From NCBI GenBank assembly GCA_001600175.1, contig BCJC01000007.1, forward strand, positions 1,326,115 to 1,390,114: a stretch of DNA of 64,000 nt, written 5' to 3'. Source of the stretch: Erythrobasidium yunnanense. Its lineage: Eukaryota > Basidiomycota > Cystobasidiomycetes > Erythrobasidiales > Erythrobasidiaceae. Under the pieces are notes generated by a model, which was given only the letters and a program-made list of their open reading frames with translations, had not been told where the DNA came from and did no database searches. Each line of letters opens with the position of its first letter. Positions within the stretch are counted from its first letter, which is position 1. This document shows, piece after piece, positions 35,757 through 46,637 of the stretch. A program made the position numbers and the translations under genes.

Positions 35757-35966
35757 TCACGATCACACTGTCCTACACTTCTCTAGCTCTGCATACACGA
35801 GCGAGCCCTCACCCTTCACTCTGCTTTTCATGAGCGGGTGTGCTTAAACTTCGAGCTCCCTGCAAGATGTCCCTCTAGCTCTCGCTTCCACCAACTTTAG
35901 ACTCAAGCGGCCGACTTCTTTGTCAATACTGTCAGCTCCCAAGTCTACCAAGCTAGCCCATCTACC

Positions 35967-36458
35967 ATGAACAACGGCTCATCACCTCACAGACGGCCTT
36001 CCGGCTCGGACTCTCGCTCCCCTTCCAGATCAGGAGCAGTAGGATCGACGACTCCACGACGAGGAAGTGCCACCACTCCTCTCCAGCGAACTGCAAGCCA
36101 GAGATCGCTCGCAGCGAGACAAGCCGGTCAGCAGGCAGCGGGCCACACCGCCTCGATGCCTCGACAACCTCAACATGCGCACATAACCCAAAACATGCCT
36201 AATGGCATTATACCTGATACTCCACGAGTGACTCAGCAACCGGCGCCTGTTCAGCAACCCCAGTACCGACGACAGAAGATTACCACGAAAGATATAGATC
36301 GAGGTGCCCGAAGAGGCCTTGGCTGGATCTGCGCTGCGGCCACGATTCCCATTCCCTTCATCTATGGTACGGTCTGTTGCTGCCAGTGTACCGATTTCGC
36401 GAAGAGCTATTTCAAGGCTGTGGACGAGTGCTGTACGGACTGCGGCGGCATTTGCTGA
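35967..36458 (+). CDS. Protein of unknown function with Cys-rich hydrophobic C-terminus
   Basis: A single uninterrupted frame of 163 residues. The first ~100 residues are disordered and rich in Ser, Gln, Arg and Pro. The last ~60 are quite different: after a basic stretch (RRQKITTKDIDRGARRGLG) comes a short hydrophobic segment (WICAAATIPIPFIYGTV). It is followed at once by cysteines (VCCCQC, then DECCTDCGGIC). Nine or ten cysteines in the last 30 residues beside a membrane segment suggest palmitoylation or metal binding, somewhat like CYSTM-type proteins, but I do not recognise the family. The stop is 226 bp before that of the convergent ADF-H/PH gene. Confidence 0.6.
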   Translation: MNNGSSPHRRPSGSDSRSPSRSGAVGSTTPRRGSATTPLQRTASQRSLAARQAGQQAAGHTASMPRQPQHAHITQNMPNGIIPDTPRVTQQPAPVQQPQYRRQKITTKDIDRGARRGLGWICAAATIPIPFIYGTVCCCQCTDFAKSYFKAVDECCTDCGGIC

Positions 36459-36684
36459 TTATCGTCTGTAACGAGTAGCTCTGCTATCTGAACGTCGTAT
36501 TGCACACGTGTCATCGAGCGCCGCCGGCTACCGGTATGGTGGTAAAATCCGAAAGGCTATGCAGCGCAGATACCGTCAAGGCTTCACTATAGCTTACTCG
36601 CCTGCTTGTTGACATTCTCACTTAGAACGGCGATGGCACGGTACTCAGCTGGACAGCTACAACGAGCGTCTGGCGACGAAGCTT

Positions 36685-39174
36685 TCAGATGCGAGCTGCT
36701 AGCTTCACCGCGGCGACCAGAAGCTCCTTATCGTCCTGTCACAAATGTCAGCGTCGTGACTTTACTAGGAGCGCTGTCTCTCACCTCCTCATCGCAGTAG
36801 AACAGCATCGGCTCTTCCCCCGCATCTCGAAAGAAAACCTTGAAAGAATGGGGGATGGCCAACAGCTCTTCTGCTGCAAGCTCTACCGCTTTTATTCGAT
36901 TAGGCAAGCTGACTGTGTCGATCGGACTTGCCCGGTCTTTGTCGTTCTTGAAGAGGTTCAGAGCTGAAGGAGTGAGCTCGAAGTATCTCCTTCGCCAAAG
37001 CTGTGTATGCGCGTCAGCCTGTTCAGGCAAGCCGGTCCACTGCGAAGCTCACTATGGACGCGCCGCCTTGTGCGGACACAAAGCCCGTCAGCACAGGCAG
37101 ATTTGGGTCCTGTGCATCTGTGAGTCTGGTCCGCAGATTCTCTCTGATAGCCAGCTTTGCCTCTGCTTTCTGCTTAGCCAACGCTTCCGCTGCGTCTATC
37201 TCGGCCTGTTTCGCTCGCTCTTCTGCTTCTCTGGCTTCCTGAGCTGCACGCTCCTCTGCTTCTCTGGCTTCCTGAGCTGCTCGCTCTTCTGCTTCTTTGG
37301 CTTCCTGGATCGCCCTGGCTTCTGCTTCCTGCCTTTCTTGCTCCTGCCGCTCCTCCGCTTCTCTTGCTGTGCGTTGTTCCTCTTCCCGCCGTCGCCGATC
37401 CTCTTCCTCAGCTCGCGCCTTCTCTTCCTCTGCTAGCCGCACAGCCCGCTCCTCTTCCTCCTTTTGCGCTTGTTCAGCGAGCCGGGCTTCTTCTTCTGCA
37501 TGCCGCTTGTAATTTAGCAGTTGTTGTTCCTCCTCTTTCAGCGCGGCAAGCCTTTCTTCCTCCACTCTCTGGATTTCCAGGAGGCGTTCGCGCTCATATG
37601 CTGCATTTGAGTGTTCTCCTTCTTCTTCCTGGCGCAATTCCTCGTCTTGTACGTCTCGCCGAGGTTCCTCTGCCTGGTGCTTGATTACTTCCAGCTGCCG
37701 CTGCTCAAGCTGCAAGTTCCGTAGCCTCTCCTGTTCGAGACTTAGCTCTCTTTGAAGCTTATGTCGCAGCTTTGGACTACCGGACGCGGCCGAACTCTGG
37801 CTTACATCGCCCTCTTCTTGAATCTCCAGTATGGGCCGCGGCTGTGAAGTCGACCGTCGATGTGCATGCCACCGCTCTTCTGCCGCTCGCGCTATCGATT
37901 CAGCGACACGCTGCCTGTCCGCTTCAGTTGAGACACGCCTCGACTGTTGGCTAGTAGGCGCAACTACATTGTTTGCAGGTTGCGGCGACTGAGGCTGCAT
38001 TGTATCTGCATCTAAACTTGTGTCGCCATCGTCTGAGATAAGCATACTCTGGAGCGTAGTATCTTCGAGCGAGCCTGGCAAGCTTTTATCTATGGTTCTA
38101 GGACTGCCTTCGACACCCGTCGCCGAAGTAGACTGAGGCGGATGCACCTGCAATGATGGTGATCGCGGGACGATGTGCACTTGGGTGGGAACTCCGATGC
38201 CAAGGCCACTCCCAGACGGGCTTCGCGAGCGTTCTGCTTGCGACTCTGGTGCTGCCGTATTATTGGCGTAGCGCATGGAAGGTGAAGCGGGTCGTGGAAG
38301 GTATTGGCTGGATTGAGGGTTGGGTGATAATCGAGTTGAAGCCGTTGAGCGTAAAGAGACGTTGGATCGCATACGAGCAAGCTGGGCCTGATCTTTCTCC
38401 GGTATCTGAGGGGCAGCGGCATCTTCGCTGAGCCTTGGCGAATGTTGTGTGCCATTTGGAAAAGAGTTTGCGCTGAGCGTAGGCGAGAAATTGCTTCGTA
38501 GAGGAGATGGTCCGCTATAGAATGCTTGAGGATTTGGCGAAGAGGGAAGACTAGATGAGGCGCTGCCTGTGTCGAGCTTGAGCTTGTTCCTCACTAGTCC
38601 TTCGGAAAACTCTTCAACTCTGGAAACAGTCAACGTAGCCTGATGCTGGAGCTTCGAACCAACGGCACGCGAGTGGACCAGAGCTCTTGCGCGCTTGACA
38701 CCTCCAGTATCTTCTGGTAAGACCGTGTAGAGTAATATGCGCCCTTCTACGCGTAGGATGCCAAAGAAAATGGCCGAACTTCCGGATACCGTCTGCCAAG
38801 GTCTTTCGTGAATAGCTGGAAGCGTTCGCACTCGAGACCATACATACCAGAGAGCCCTTCAGAGCAGCTAAACCGCCTTCGCCGCTGGATAGCAGAACGA
38901 GCTTGTCTTTAGGACCTTCCGGCGCGTAACCAAGAACAAGCCTGAGCAGAGAAAGCGTTGTCGCAAGCAAGGGAAGGGAGGACCAGCAATCAGCCGTGCT
39001 TCTGCAAGTATTGGAGGGTTCGTCTGTTCACCAGTCGAGCGGCGAGTCTTGATTTTGTATGATTCCATATGCTATGCATCGACCTTGTCAGACGATGTAC
39101 GGACTTTGCTCGCGGCAGAAGAAGTAGCACACACTATGAGCTATCGCAGGATCACTGCTCAAGTCTGCACTCAT
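36685..39174 (-). CDS. ADF-H, coiled-coil and PH domain protein, likely cortical actin regulator
   Basis: An N-terminal actin-depolymerising-factor homology domain is assembled from several exons: MSADLSSDPAIAH, then QDSPLDWLVLGYAPEGPKD, SSGEGGLAALKGSL, SGSSAIFFGILRVEG and KRARALVHSRAVGSKL. It is followed by ~300 disordered Ser/Pro-rich residues. A long Glu/Arg/Ala-rich coiled coil comes next (partly built of 11-residue repeats). Last is a C-terminal PH domain that begins VLTGFVSAQGGASILWRRRY, continues with FELTPSALNLFKND and ends KELLVAAVKLAARI. The PH exon is joined across a 50-nt intron near 37050-37000. The start at 39174 was chosen because splicing then restores the ADF-H N-terminus. 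ADF-H binds actin and PH binds phosphoinositides, so a link between membrane and actin is likely. I know no named yeast equivalent with this exact order. Confidence 0.8.
37217..37315. repeat. Three 33-bp coding repeats in the coiled coil
   Basis: Three consecutive 33-bp units start at 37217, 37250 and 37283 and differ at a few positions. On the minus strand they code 11-residue units of the type EERAAQEAREA in the ADF-H/PH protein, matching the three-turn helical repeat of a coiled coil or single alpha-helix. Confidence 0.85.
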
Positions 39175-39367
39175 GCCAGAGTCGAAATGCAAGATGTTGT
39201 TACGGCGCTGAGATCAACGAACAAGCGCGTCCAAAATCAGATGAGATCCTTGTCAGAGAAGGACTGCACAGTGGATTGTCGACTAGGCTAATGCGGCTAC
39301 AACAACGACACTTCTATCTAACTGCTCTTACGAAAGCCCTCAAAATGATACACTGTTGATTGTGCTT

Positions 39368-41906
39368 TCAAAAGCTAGGTGCGCCTGTTCCGACAAGTAT
39401 GAGTTCGTCTATCTTTTGCCGCGTACTTGCTGGTTGCTGCCTTCTTGTCTTGCCATTGTCAGAGCCGCCTTGTAAGGCTTCGATTTCAGCCTCCAACTCA
39501 GCTTCTGCATTCTGAGCAGGGTCTCGATTCGCAGCTTGACCATCGGTGTCTTTGGCTGTGCTAGAGTCTGACACTCCAGAAGAATCTGCATGCGAGTCGA
39601 GAATCTGGGTGCGAGAACACAACAGTCAACTGGATGGAGCGGACAGTGCGGGTCAAAGCTCACCTTGTATGTTTTGACGGTCTCTCCATATTCTGAAAGC
39701 TCGTATATCCTTACACGACGATCGAAGCCAACTTTAGAGTAGCCACTATAGCTGGACCCGCCAGCGAAGCAACTCCAGATGCCCTTGAAAAGCAATCTTT
39801 AGCAGGTATCTGACCCGTGAAGCTGTCGTGACCTACCTTGATGCGCTTGCACTGATCTGTGATATGGCAATGTCCGTTTAGAATCACTTTTACTTCCGGC
39901 TTCGCATTAAGCATGGCGGCCGCATAAACCGGATCATCCTCCACTTCCTGCTTGTCGACATCTTGCCCCGTACCTAGCTCGGTCTGTGCTAACAGCGCTT
40001 TTGTAAAGAAGCCTGAGTTCTTCTTCGGCGCACCTCTGCCCTCTTCCTCTGTTCCATATAAGAGCGGCGATTGTGATTTCGCATCCATGTCGGGAGGCTC
40101 ATCGTATACTTCCGGCAGCGGAATATGGAAGATAGCCATTGCATTCGGCTTTTTCAGCGTGCGTGATGCCGCATCTGCCCTGCTTTCCAAGTCATCGGTT
40201 ATGCCGAAAGTGTCGTTGGAAAGTATAGGCGGCGAATACGGGCGCTCGATCGCTTGTATTGAGCTACTCTGATTTTTAAACCAGATGATCTGCGAGTCTT
40301 TCAGGTAATCGTATTCGCTTGTAAATGGGTTGAGCGTAGAGGCATATGCGTGAGAGTCCAAGAAATACAAAGTGAAGAGGGCAGTCCGCGACTCGTCTGC
40401 GCTATACAGCTGCAAGACATAGTTTCCTTCTCCGTCAACCTCGATGGGTCCAGCTTCGCCTACGAAGTAAGGCAGAGCAGACATCATAATCATCTGGCCA
40501 TAGCGTGTGAGTGTCGTCTTCTCGCTGTCATGATTGCCCAGAACAGCTGCCCATGGTATCGCTCGATTCTCGAAGAGATGGGTGACTTTCAGCCAAACTG
40601 ATTCGGCACTATAAGAGGTATCTTGGCCGTTCAGTCTGAAAAGCGGAAGGATCAGTCTATGATCAAGTCACTTCTGCCATTATGTACGCACTGATCTCCG
40701 CTCAAGATGACCAGGTCTGGCCTTTCCGAGTCTAGCACTTCTCCTAGCCATTGTAGCGTGACATTGTCGCTTCCCATCGAATCTTTGCATCCCGGCCAGT
40801 TGCTATCTAAGCATTTGCCTTTGCCAACGGAAAAGTGCAGATCCGCTATCTGCATAATCTTGAAATTTCCGTCCGCACTGAAAGTAAGGGGAAGATCCGC
40901 TTTCGCCGGCGTAGGCGCTCCCTTCCTCCACATCAGCTCTGCTCCTTCATCTGTGTCTTTCGCTGCATTCTTCTCTTTCGGATCTGCAAAGTCTCGATGC
41001 ATCCTGCTCCAGCCAGGCAGAGTCCCGCTTGAACCCCAAATGACATCAATCTCGTTGATCTCATCCGTGCTCCAATCTGACTTCCTACTTCTTGCAGCGG
41101 TCCGATAATATAGATAGATAGCTTCTTGTGAAGGGAATATCCCGTCTCGAAGGCTTTGGGAAACCCTATGCCAGCCTTCATCCGGGTTCAAAGGGTTCGC
41201 TTTCTCTTCACTCTGCGTCAGTAGCTGGACCTCGCGTATAGTTGCTGTATTCGCTCCTTGAGGCAATCGTCGATAACTGATTAGGCGACACGTTTCATCA
41301 GCTACAATCTCCTTTGGATACGTTCACACCCACAATAGATAGAGATAGTAGACTCCTATCCGAAGGTTTAGATCCTTTTCGACCCTAATCCACTTCCCTC
41401 TTTCTGCATCTTCTCGCATTGTCGATTCCGGCATACAAGTATCGTATATGCTTGGAGGCCAGATACAGCTCTTCGCAGTAATCTCTACTAGCGGTCTTGG
41501 ATTTAGAATAAAGGGATCCTGGTGTATGAACTCGCATCAGACAGTTTGCGCGCGACATTCGCTCAGTTGTGCCTACCCAGATCTCAGCTGTCGGCTCAGC
41601 AGCAAAGCCATCGTATTCATCGTTATATTCATCATCTTCCCACCAGTTGCCGCTGTTTGCTGTTTGATTCGTATCCAGCGCGCTCGCTGCTTCCGTATTG
41701 CTGGAACCGGTCCTCGAGTTATACGCAGCACCGAAGCTCTGCCATCCTAGATTGGTCGCAGGTGCTTTGCCAGCTAATCTTGCTATCGTAGATTGCTCAT
41801 AAAGGCTGAAGGCGGCCAGACTTGTCAAGATAGCCAACGCAGGATACTTGAAGCGCTTCAATTGATTCATTCGCGCATGCCGCTGCGCTGACCGACTGCC
41901 ACGCAT
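39368..41906 (-). CDS. DCR2: DCR2-like metallophosphoesterase
   Basis: This calcineurin-like phosphoesterase belongs to the Dcr2 family. Yeast Dcr2 affects cell-cycle entry and dephosphorylates Ire1 in the unfolded-protein response. The N-terminus has a signal anchor (KYPALAILTSLAAFSLYE), so the enzyme domain lies in the lumen or outside. Metal-binding motifs appear in order: IMQIADLHFS (DxH), LVILSGDQ, WAAVLGNHDSEK (GNHD) and VILNGHCHITDQC (GHxH, here GHCH instead of the usual GHDH, both histidines kept). The family's C-terminal signature GIWSCFAGGSSYSGY and VGFDRRVRIYEL follows. It ends LVGTGAPSF after an acidic tail. At least four introns. An alternative name is phosphatase/purple-acid-phosphatase-like; the motif set fits Dcr2 best. 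Confidence 0.87.
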
Positions 41907-42043
41907 ATTATCAGCGCAGAGATGTGTAGGAGCTCGCAGGGCAAGGAAAGATTATCGTGACAGTAAGTATGGTTTGAAGATCAAAGGAAAGTCACGTTTC
42001 CAACAAGTCCGCATTCTTAGATTTGTATTACCACGCGCATAAT

Positions 42044-43086
42044 CTACAGTACCTTATCTTGTAGCCAGCCTCTAAACCCTGCTGTCCCGTCTTCTACGCT
42101 CTCTGCCGCCGTCTCTCCATTCATAGCAGGCTTCTCGAGCTCTTTCGCACTGGACGTGGCCCATGATACGTTGATCCCAAGCTTTTCCTCATCCCATGTA
42201 AAAGGACCATCGAAATCCAATACGTCGCTCTGAAGGATCTCCTGCTCGTCTTCGGGCAGTCTGATGCCGCCGACACTTGAAGTGGTGCTTGTGTTTTGCG
42301 ACTGCTTCGAGCCAAAGAGACCAAAGAAACTGAAAGGACTCCTCACTCCTGACGACGGCAGTTCGTCTATGCTCTCCAGCCTAGCCTGTGCTGCAGCGAC
42401 ACCGGATGAGGCTTTCCTTCTCTTCTCAAGCTCTCTCTCCAATGCTACCTTCACCCTCTCCTGGGACCTCTGTTTTTGTATAGCGCTCCATGAGTCTGAC
42501 TTCGTAAGAAGCAAGAGGACTGGAACAGCCGCCTTCTTGCCATTGCTCTTCTCCTCCAGAGTTCGGATCAGAGAGAGCAAGACATGCAGATGCTCTGCGG
42601 TCGTCTGTATGCCTTGCGAGTTGCCGTTCAGCTGAGGATCTATGAAGAAGACGATGCCATCTGCAGCGCTGAGATGCTGAGACAGAAGGTGTGACCGGAG
42701 TCGCTGATGGCCGGGCAGGTCGATGATCTTGATCTTCTCGTCAGGCAGGATCGCTGTACTGCTTGTCATACTTGTATGCGTGGGTGGTGATTGCGAGTAG
42801 ACTAGCTATTGAAACAGTCAGACTAGATACCCTGCAAGACCAGAAGCTGGCTTACCCTGCCAAAGAAGGATGTCTTTCCGCTCGCCATAGGGCCTACGAA
42901 GAGTATCGTAGCATTTGATCCACTTGCTCTCGCTCGTACGGGGACGCCAGCCTTGCTTTTTGTTGCAGAACCAGACAGGGCAACGACAAGGACGGCAGCT
43001 ACGACGGCGGCCAGCGCGACGATAGCATAGCTTCGCGAATCCAGGACATCCAGAAAGGGAGATATTGACGTCGAAAGCTTATCCAT
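42044..43086 (-). CDS. SRP102: Signal recognition particle receptor beta subunit
   Basis: SR-beta is the ER membrane GTPase that anchors the SRP receptor alpha subunit. The N-terminus carries one membrane segment (YAIVALAAVVAAVLVVALS). The P-loop exon reads ATILFVGPMASGKTSFFGRV. After a short intron the second exon has KIKIIDLPGHQRLRSHLLSQ (the DxPGH switch II motif), GIVFFIDPQ and VPVLLLLTKSDSWSA (TKxD specificity motif). The tail carries a Ser-rich insertion and ends GFRGWLQDKVL. Length and motif order match Srp102/SRPRB. It is head to head with VPS25, with only 82 bp between the two start codons. Confidence 0.93.
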
Positions 43087-43168
43087 ACGCGCCGAAAGTC
43101 TGAGTTCGTTTAAGGGAGAAACAGCGTATGCTTCGTATCGATACTTACAATCTCAAAACCACCTGATC

Positions 43169-44111
43169 ATGCAAGAACCTGCTGCTGCTGTATCCTATAA
43201 TGCCATATCATCGAGTCCGGCCAAGCCAGCGCAACTGGCGTTAAAGAGCGTCACCCTCCCGACCGGCTTCGTCTTTCCTCCCATCTTCAGCTTTCACGCC
43301 TTCTTTACGTGGGTTTCTTACGAGCTAATGATCTATCGAGCGTATCTGACAAACGCGACAGCCGGCAGCCCAATCCAGCGACCTACGCGTCCCAAGCTCG
43401 GCAATGGGTCTCTCTGATCTTGGCATACTGCTCCTTCCACCGCATCTTCAGGATAGACTTATCGGAGACTGCTCTGCTGCGTGAGGGCGATTCCGATGCG
43501 TCTCAGCTATGGCATAATACGCGGATAAAGCGTGCGTCGAGGGAATCTCGAACTTATTCGATCCTGACTGAGCATATTCGTACAGGTCATGCAAGACCTG
43601 ACTTTGTACAAGAGCTGATTTATTCCATGGTGAAAGCTGGTGAGACCGCTCGCGATCGCATCGCGCATCCGACCTGAGCCTAAAGTGCAGGTCAGGCGGC
43701 ATACGACCCTCCGATACCCAGCTCGCGTGTGCAATCAAGCACACCGCCGATGCTTCCTGCTGGCACAGGCGCTTTAGTATATTGGCGGTCCCCGGATGAA
43801 TGGGCGGCAGCTATACATCGTTGGGTAGGCGGTTGCGACAATCTACTGGTTGTTCAGAGCTGATGTGACTTAACACTAGGTTGTCGACTCTGGCCAGACA
43901 AACAGTATCATGACGATGTACGAGCTAGCGGAGCCGAGCAGTACGAAAGGTGAGTTCTCCGAACACTTTGTTATAGCGAGTTCTGACGCTACTCGTAGAC
44001 TTCGCCGATCTACCACCGCAACTGCTTAAGATCAGTCTGCAGATCTTGGTGAAGCAGAACAAAGCCCAAATATTCCAGGTCGCGGATGGCGAAGGTGTCA
44101 AGTTCTTCTAA
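43169..44111 (+). CDS. VPS25: ESCRT-II subunit Vps25
   Basis: Vps25 forms the two arms of the ESCRT-II complex that sorts ubiquitinated cargo into multivesicular bodies. Six exons (43169-43308, 43362-43531, 43586-43639, 43769-43824, 43880-43949, 43999-44111) join in frame to 200 residues, the normal family length. The spliced protein reads FVFPPIFSFHAFFTRQPN (the N-terminal PPxY/F-rich motif), QWVSLILAYCSFHRIFRID, TRIKRHARPDFVQELI, ALVYWRSPDEWAAAIHRW and SGQTNSIMTMYELAE, ending DGEGVKFF. Both winged-helix domains are complete. All splice sites are GT...AG, with introns of 49-129 nt. Confidence 0.95.
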
Positions 44112-44364
44112 GACAGTGTCAGAGTTCGTGCGGATTGCTGTTGCCAGTACGATAAGGAGCATATGCCTCGCGTACCATTAGGTGTTGGGCGAGTGCAGTA
44201 ACCTGTGAATCAGAATCCAATTCTGGCTGGCTGTCAGTGTCATTATGTAATTCGGACAGTTCTATTATGGTACGAGGCGTTCTTCCCTGAGAGATCGAGG
44301 TTGAGCACCTCTTTGATTCGTATGTAACCAATACAATAGCTAGTCTTCAGGCGCTTCGTTCAGT

Positions 44365-45988
44365 ATGCGTTTCCGCAAGAACAAGAAGTCCGATGACAGC
44401 CTGTCAACTCTGGCGGACTCGGACTTGAGCGAAACATCGACTTCTCCCAGCTCTTCGACGACTTCTGCAACATCTGCTTCTTCTTCTGTATCATCCTCAT
44501 CATCACGAAGAAAGTCTAGAAGAGCTAGCAAGAGCCAAGCGGCTGCGATGCTCGCCAACCCTCGTCTCGATCAGGTCTTGCCAGTAAAGCCACATCTGGC
44601 GCCCTCTTGGAGCGACTCGCTATGTTAGCCTTGATCATTAACGGATGATTTACCTCAACTGACCTGGGCTTCCAGCAATTCGCGGTATACGCGGCTACAT
44701 TTCGACCCATACCTACTTTGGCGCTGCACCTCTATACCTCCACGATCTGCAGACTACAATAAGAATACAAGGCACTCCAGACTGTCGTGTGCTCATATAC
44801 CTGCCAGCCAAGCAGAAGCACGATCAGGAAGAGAAAGAGAAGGGTGTCCTCGTCCACTTCGTGGGTCTTCTATGCGCAAGGCGATCGCGCAAAGCTGACT
44901 GTATTGGTCCAGCACGGTGGAGGCTGGTCGATGTAAGCTTCCTGTGCCGAAAAGCTATCTATCAGAAGCTGACATTGTTGCTGCAGATGCGTTCCCGAAA
45001 TGGAGGCCAAAATCTGTCGTTACATGGCAGACAATCTACAGTGTGAGACGTATCAACCTTAACCTACACTTCGCTGGCTGATTTTCCCTTCGACAGGCAT
45101 CGTTGTCGCGCCTGATTACGGGAAAGCACCCGAGAAATACTACCCGCAAGCTCTAAGGCAGTCCCATACCGTGCTCAACTGGATAGCGTCTACTGTCGAC
45201 GGAGACTCCCTCGGAGCTTTCCTAGCCGATAGCATCAAGCCATCGGCAGGGACACCTCGATACGCCTTTGATCGATCAAAAATCGCTCTTACTGGCAGCA
45301 GCTCTGGCGGCAACATCGCAGCGTGAGATTTTACTCGTGTTATAAATGACTGCTTCTAATGCACGTTTGATCTATGTCAGTGCTGTCACCCTTCTTACAC
45401 AAGAGGTTCCCTTGGCGAACAACGCTCACATCGTAGCGCTCGGCTTGCAGTACCCTGGGATGAATCTAGCAATGTCCTACGAAGAGAAGCTTGCAAGCTT
45501 GGAAGACCCAACCTTTGTCTGCCCGCCACCTTGGGCATCAAGACTCTTTCTACGCTGTGTCCTGCCCGCACCTTACAACACAAAGGAGGCGCGGTCACAT
45601 AAATACATCTCGCCTGGCCTGGCTAGCGATGACGAGATCAGGCAATTCCCGCCTACTCAGATCTGCACGGGCAGGAACGATCACTATCGCATTGTCGGTA
45701 TACACATCTGGAATGGCCGAGACCTAGAACTGATGTGCTCAATCCTAGGAAAGTGAAGATTTCGCGAAACGACTAGACAGTTTGGGCGTGCCTTACAGCA
45801 TAAAGGTCTTCGACAAGGTATCCCACGCCTTTGTGAGTGCTTAAGAGTCATAGATTGCCATCAAGCAAGGCTGATTACCGTTGCAGGATCTCCGCCTGCC
45901 TGCGGACCTTATACGCCGTCAAGCTTCTGAAGACGCAGGAAAAGAGTCATATCGCCTCTTGGCTCACCACATCTCGCAATATCTGTAG
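44365..45988 (+). CDS. HSL-like alpha/beta hydrolase, candidate ergosteryl-aspartate hydrolase (ErdH)
   Basis: Eight exons (44365-44623, 44676-44860, 44913-44932, 44987-45042, 45097-45322, 45381-45693, 45749-45832, 45887-45988) join in frame to 414 residues. The 20-nt third exon codes most of the oxyanion-hole motif HGGGW (residues 149-153). The nucleophile motif TGSSSGGN gives Ser about 242; acid and base are Asp about 349 (GRNDHYR) and His about 379 (SHAF). This is the alpha/beta-hydrolase fold-3 (HSL-like) layout. The first ~75 residues are Ser-rich and basic, and there is no signal peptide. It lies tail to tail with the AspRS-DUF2156 fusion gene. As I recall it, the Erg-Asp pathway pairs the synthase ErdS with an alpha/beta hydrolase, ErdH. 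The hydrolase fold is certain; the ErdH role is inferred and it could be another esterase. Confidence 0.85.
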
Positions 45989-46637
45989 CACGACAACTCA
46001 AGACACAAAAGGACACTCTCATCGTTATATATCACATAGATTACCAGCATCGCTAAAAGCTCTGTAGCAAGTATATCTCGATAATCCTGGGCATTTAAAG
46101 CTCCTACACAAAACGAAGCGCGCAGCCTTGCGCGATTTGAAGGCTTACCACAGCTCTTCGCCAAGGCCGGCTAAAGCGGCTTCCACGGGTTGACTGTCCA
46201 ACAACACCTACAAAAAGGGAATCCAGCCAGATATCCCTTCATGGAGCATCAAGTAAAGCAAAAACACGGGGCACACATTGATCTGGCCCCCTGAAACCCC
46301 ACTTCCGTTGCCAGCCCTAGGATTTTTTATTTGAGCAACTCCTAACCTGATTGGTAGTGTTACAGGATTGGCATTTCAGAGTGCTCTTGCCAATCAAAGA
46401 GAGCCAATAATGGCGAAGGTGAATTGGCATCTGGGCGCCAGTATTTGATATATATAGCATTCGAACGCGAAGTGTCGTGTTGACCAGGATCAACATCGCG
46501 AGCCCTGTTTGATCAGCTCAAAACAAACGCAATGGCAAACGCAATGTCCTGTCCTCGTAGCTAATACAATTACGGTGCTGGTCTAGCCAAACACATATCG
46601 AAGACTTGTATAACAGGACTCAATTTGCTTAGATCGT
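45989..46637. other. Tail-to-tail spacer with promoter-like elements
   Basis: This 649-bp spacer lies between two stop codons, yet holds several CCAAT/ATTGG boxes between about 46349 and 46420, an AT-rich TATA-like run (gatatatatag near 46448), the inverted repeat listed separately, a second small inverted repeat (tgttga/tcaaca near 46480-46500) and a direct repeat of caaacgcaatg near 46526-46548. Tail-to-tail regions normally lack such elements. A non-coding transcript or regulatory site is possible, but I see no open frame of note. Confidence 0.5.
46366..46395. repeat. Perfect 8-bp inverted repeat with CCAAT cores
   Basis: gattggca at 46366-46373 is followed after 14 bp by its exact reverse complement tgccaatc at 46388-46395. 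Each arm contains a CCAAT/ATTGG core, and a third attggca lies at about 46413. It could be a paired CCAAT-binding-complex site or a weak stem-loop near the 3' ends of both genes. Confidence 0.7.
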
